A stretch of DNA of 64,000 nucleotides from the NCBI RefSeq assembly GCF_001270265.1, contig NZ_LGAP01000019.1, positions 62,001 through 126,000 of the forward strand, in the 5' to 3' direction. Made by a program: the position numbers and the translations under genes. This stretch comes from Ensifer adhaerens (lineage in GTDB: Bacteria > Pseudomonadota > Alphaproteobacteria > Rhizobiales > Rhizobiaceae). Below are positions 62,173-64,000 of the stretch, in pieces (the first letter of the stretch is position 1; every line of letters starts with the position of its first letter). Below the pieces are notes generated by a model. That model ran no database searches and was not told where the DNA came from. It worked only from the letters and a program-made list of their open reading frames with translations.

Positions 62173-63849
62173 TCAAATCCTCATTGCCCGTCGGTGGCGG
62201 AATAGCAACTGCGGCACCAGCGATGCAATGAGAAAACCGAGAAACGGCAGCAGCGCCTGAAGCAGCGCATAGACGCCGATGATGCGCCGATCTCCCCCGG
62301 ATGACAGCGCCACGGCCTCGGTGGTGATGGTCGTCACCCGTCCGGCGCCGATCAGCACGGTCGGCAGATAGAGGCTGACGGAGACTGCAAAGCCGACGGC
62401 AAATGCCGTCAGGCAGGCGCGAAGCAGCATCGGCAACCGGATGGTCATGAGGATCTTGAATGGCGACTTGCCCAGTCCCGATGCGATCTGTTCGTAGCGA
62501 CGGTCGAGCGCCCGCCACGGCGGTGCCAGCGACAGCAGCACATAGGGCAGAACGAAGACCAGGTGCATGGCTGCAACGGTGACGATCGACGGCGAAAATC
62601 CCGCCACCACCGTCAGGACCTGCAGTCCGAACACGAAGGCGATTTCGGGGACCAGCAACGGCAGGAAGACGGGAAGCCAGCGATCGGCGGAATTGTTGGC
62701 GCTACGCGACAGCAGGCCGATGGCGATCGCAAGTGCGACGAGCGATGATAACAAGGCGATGGTGACGGTAGTTACCAGAGGTCCGGCGAGCTCCGCAAGG
62801 GCGCGTCCCCACGTTCTGAGTGTAAGGCTTGCCGGTAGACTATCCGGAAAAGGCCATAGTCCTGCGATCGACCACAGGGCGAGCAGGCCGAGACCGGCGA
62901 AGATGAACACCGCGGACAAGGTCGTTATCGAGGCTGCGGCCAGGCGAAGAGGCCGGTCGCCGGCGAGGCGCTTTCCAGAAGAGCTCAGGCGCCTGTGGCA
63001 AAGGCGCCCAAGCCGTTCGACGCCGATCCAGATCACAATCGCGAACAGGCTGAGTCCAAGCTGCAGCACGGCGCCGGCCGAGGCAAGGAAACGGGCGCCG
63101 ACGTCGTCGTCGGCCAGCCATTGGGCGACCCGCACTGGCAACGTCGGCGGCAGGCGTGGGCCGAGGATCATCGCCACGTCGACCACCGAGGTCGAGTAGA
63201 CCAACACCGCGAAAACCGGCAGCCGGATCTGCCGGTAAAGGAGCGGCCACAGCGCGACGACAAAACCCGATACCCTGCTATAGCCGAGTGCCGACATCAA
63301 GCGCCGCGCATTCGCCAAGGGCAGCTGCGGCAGCGCGGCCAGCATCACCAGCAGCAGAAAGGGCATCTCCTTGGCGATAAGGCCGGATATCATCGACAGC
63401 CCGAGCGGATCGTTCGGGATGAGCCAGTCCGGCGGTCGGGCGAAGCCGGTGAGTTCGGGGGAAACGAGCCGAAGCAGGAAGCCGGACGGGGCGATCAGCA
63501 AGGCGATCGCAAATGCGGATGCGGCGTGCGGAACAGCCAGCAGCGGCGAAAGCAGATGCTGGATGAAGGCAAATGGCCGCGTGCCGGCAAAGCCGGCGAC
63601 CAAGGTGGCAACCACCACCAGGGCGACGAAAGTGCTGGTCAATCCCGCCGCCAGACTGACCAGGGCCGAGCGCAGGATATGCGGTTGGGCGGCCAGCGCC
63701 TCGAAATGCCCAAGCGTCAGCTGCGTGCCGCCGAGTGCCGGCAGGTAACCGAAGGCCGGGAGCAGGGTGCCGGCCAGGCCGGCCAGCACCGGCAGGCACA
63801 GCATGGCCGCCAGACCGGTGCCGATGCCCCGTCGCAGGGCGTCTCTCAC
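62173..63849 (-). CDS. YnjC-like ABC transporter permease (fused dimer)
   Basis: A 558-residue inner-membrane protein holding two permease halves in one chain, each with about six hydrophobic helices and an EAA-like loop (the second near YEQIASGLGKSPFKILM). The start is GTG. Length and arrangement fit E. coli YnjC. It lies between the binding-protein gene and the ATPase gene. Confidence 0.82.
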   Translation of the reverse strand: MRDALRRGIGTGLAAMLCLPVLAGLAGTLLPAFGYLPALGGTQLTLGHFEALAAQPHILRSALVSLAAGLTSTFVALVVVATLVAGFAGTRPFAFIQHLLSPLLAVPHAASAFAIALLIAPSGFLLRLVSPELTGFARPPDWLIPNDPLGLSMISGLIAKEMPFLLLVMLAALPQLPLANARRLMSALGYSRVSGFVVALWPLLYRQIRLPVFAVLVYSTSVVDVAMILGPRLPPTLPVRVAQWLADDDVGARFLASAGAVLQLGLSLFAIVIWIGVERLGRLCHRRLSSSGKRLAGDRPLRLAAASITTLSAVFIFAGLGLLALWSIAGLWPFPDSLPASLTLRTWGRALAELAGPLVTTVTIALLSSLVALAIAIGLLSRSANNSADRWLPVFLPLLVPEIAFVFGLQVLTVVAGFSPSIVTVAAMHLVFVLPYVLLSLAPPWRALDRRYEQIASGLGKSPFKILMTIRLPMLLRACLTAFAVGFAVSVSLYLPTVLIGAGRVTTITTEAVALSSGGDRRIIGVYALLQALLPFLGFLIASLVPQLLFRHRRAMRI

Positions 63850-63879
63850 AGGAATGTCCGGCTGCGCGGACGCTCAGCC

Positions 63880-64000
63880 CTAATTGGCGGCGCCATAGCG
63901 GCGGATCCATTCGGCCTCGATCCGCACCATCCAGTCGGGATGTGGTTCGTCGAGGGCCGGGCCGAGCTGATCGGGCGACAGCGTCGCGACGCCGAGATCG
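63880..64000 (-). CDS. YnjB-like ABC substrate-binding protein, C-terminal end (partial)
   Basis: Only the last 40 codons are in the window; the gene continues past the edge. They encode LDEPHPDWMVRIEAEWIRRY and end GAAN before TAG at 63880-63882. The position upstream of the permease and ATPase genes makes this the substrate-binding component. It ends 30 bases before the permease GTG. Confidence 0.6.
   Translation of the reverse strand, partial: DLGVATLSPDQLGPALDEPHPDWMVRIEAEWIRRYGAAN

Noticed and set aside
1-64000. tRNA, rRNA, CRISPR, insertion sequences or prophage
   Set aside because: I looked through the gaps between genes and saw no cloverleaf-like sequences, regular spacer repeats, transposase or phage genes.

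Overview
The window is a gene-dense, GC-rich stretch of alphaproteobacterial chromosome. Gene content and order (trpFBA-accD-folC, addAB-divL, ahcY, HPr/ManX/HprK-ChvG-ChvI, pckA, his cluster, hslV-hslU, glcB, actSR, hrpB) match what I recall of the Sinorhizobium/Ensifer and Agrobacterium-Rhizobium primary chromosome. In Agrobacterium this block carries very low locus numbers (chvG/chvI/pckA around Atu0033-0035), so the segment is probably close to oriC. I see no insertion sequence, prophage, CRISPR array, tRNA or rRNA.

Layout. Positions 151-7663 hold a carbohydrate module: a UxaA-family dehydratase, an aldo/keto reductase, a three-gene sugar ABC importer and a zinc dehydrogenase. Next come an intracellular PHB depolymerase (phaZ), a DUF2852 membrane protein, a YgjP-like metallopeptidase and a tiny Pmp3-like membrane protein. 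11085-16160 is the trpFBA-accD-folC block. 16288-28172 on the minus strand is a tight run divL > tsaE-amgK fusion > murU > addB > addA > trxA, joining cell-cycle signalling, tRNA modification, peptidoglycan recycling, recombinational repair and redox balance. 28476-34198 (minus) holds ahcY, an HPr/EIIA-Man/HPr-kinase regulatory phosphotransfer set and the ChvG-ChvI two-component system; pckA is divergent from chvI. 36253-38322 has arfB, a BON-LysM protein, a secreted protein and alkB. 38404-43040 (minus) is hisB-DUF2628-hisH-hisA-hisF-hisE-coaA. 43265-45634 is hslV, an AAC(6')-like acetyltransferase, and hslU. Then come a DUF1402 protein with lytic-transglycosylase-like motifs, a cytochrome P450, a secreted protein, an orphan HyuA, malate synthase G, a chemoreceptor, an L,D-transpeptidase, mmcB, actR-actS, hrpB and a YnjBCD-type ABC transporter cut by the window end.

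Most genes are conserved core. The observations I rate highest are: (1) three parS-like sites (15/16, 14/16 and 14/16 matches) in intergenic DNA of a probably origin-proximal region; (2) the DivL-type kinase with Tyr at the phospho-acceptor position, first gene of a run of overlapping genes reaching addA; (3) a perfect 38-bp palindrome containing the last codons of hslU; (4) two full copies and one fragment of a structured intergenic repeat, both full copies beside two-component genes; (5) the TsaE-AmgK fusion; (6) DUF1402 as a possible lytic transglycosylase; (7) a Pro after the Walker A Ser in the YnjD-like ATPase. I did not find a clearly new multi-gene system.
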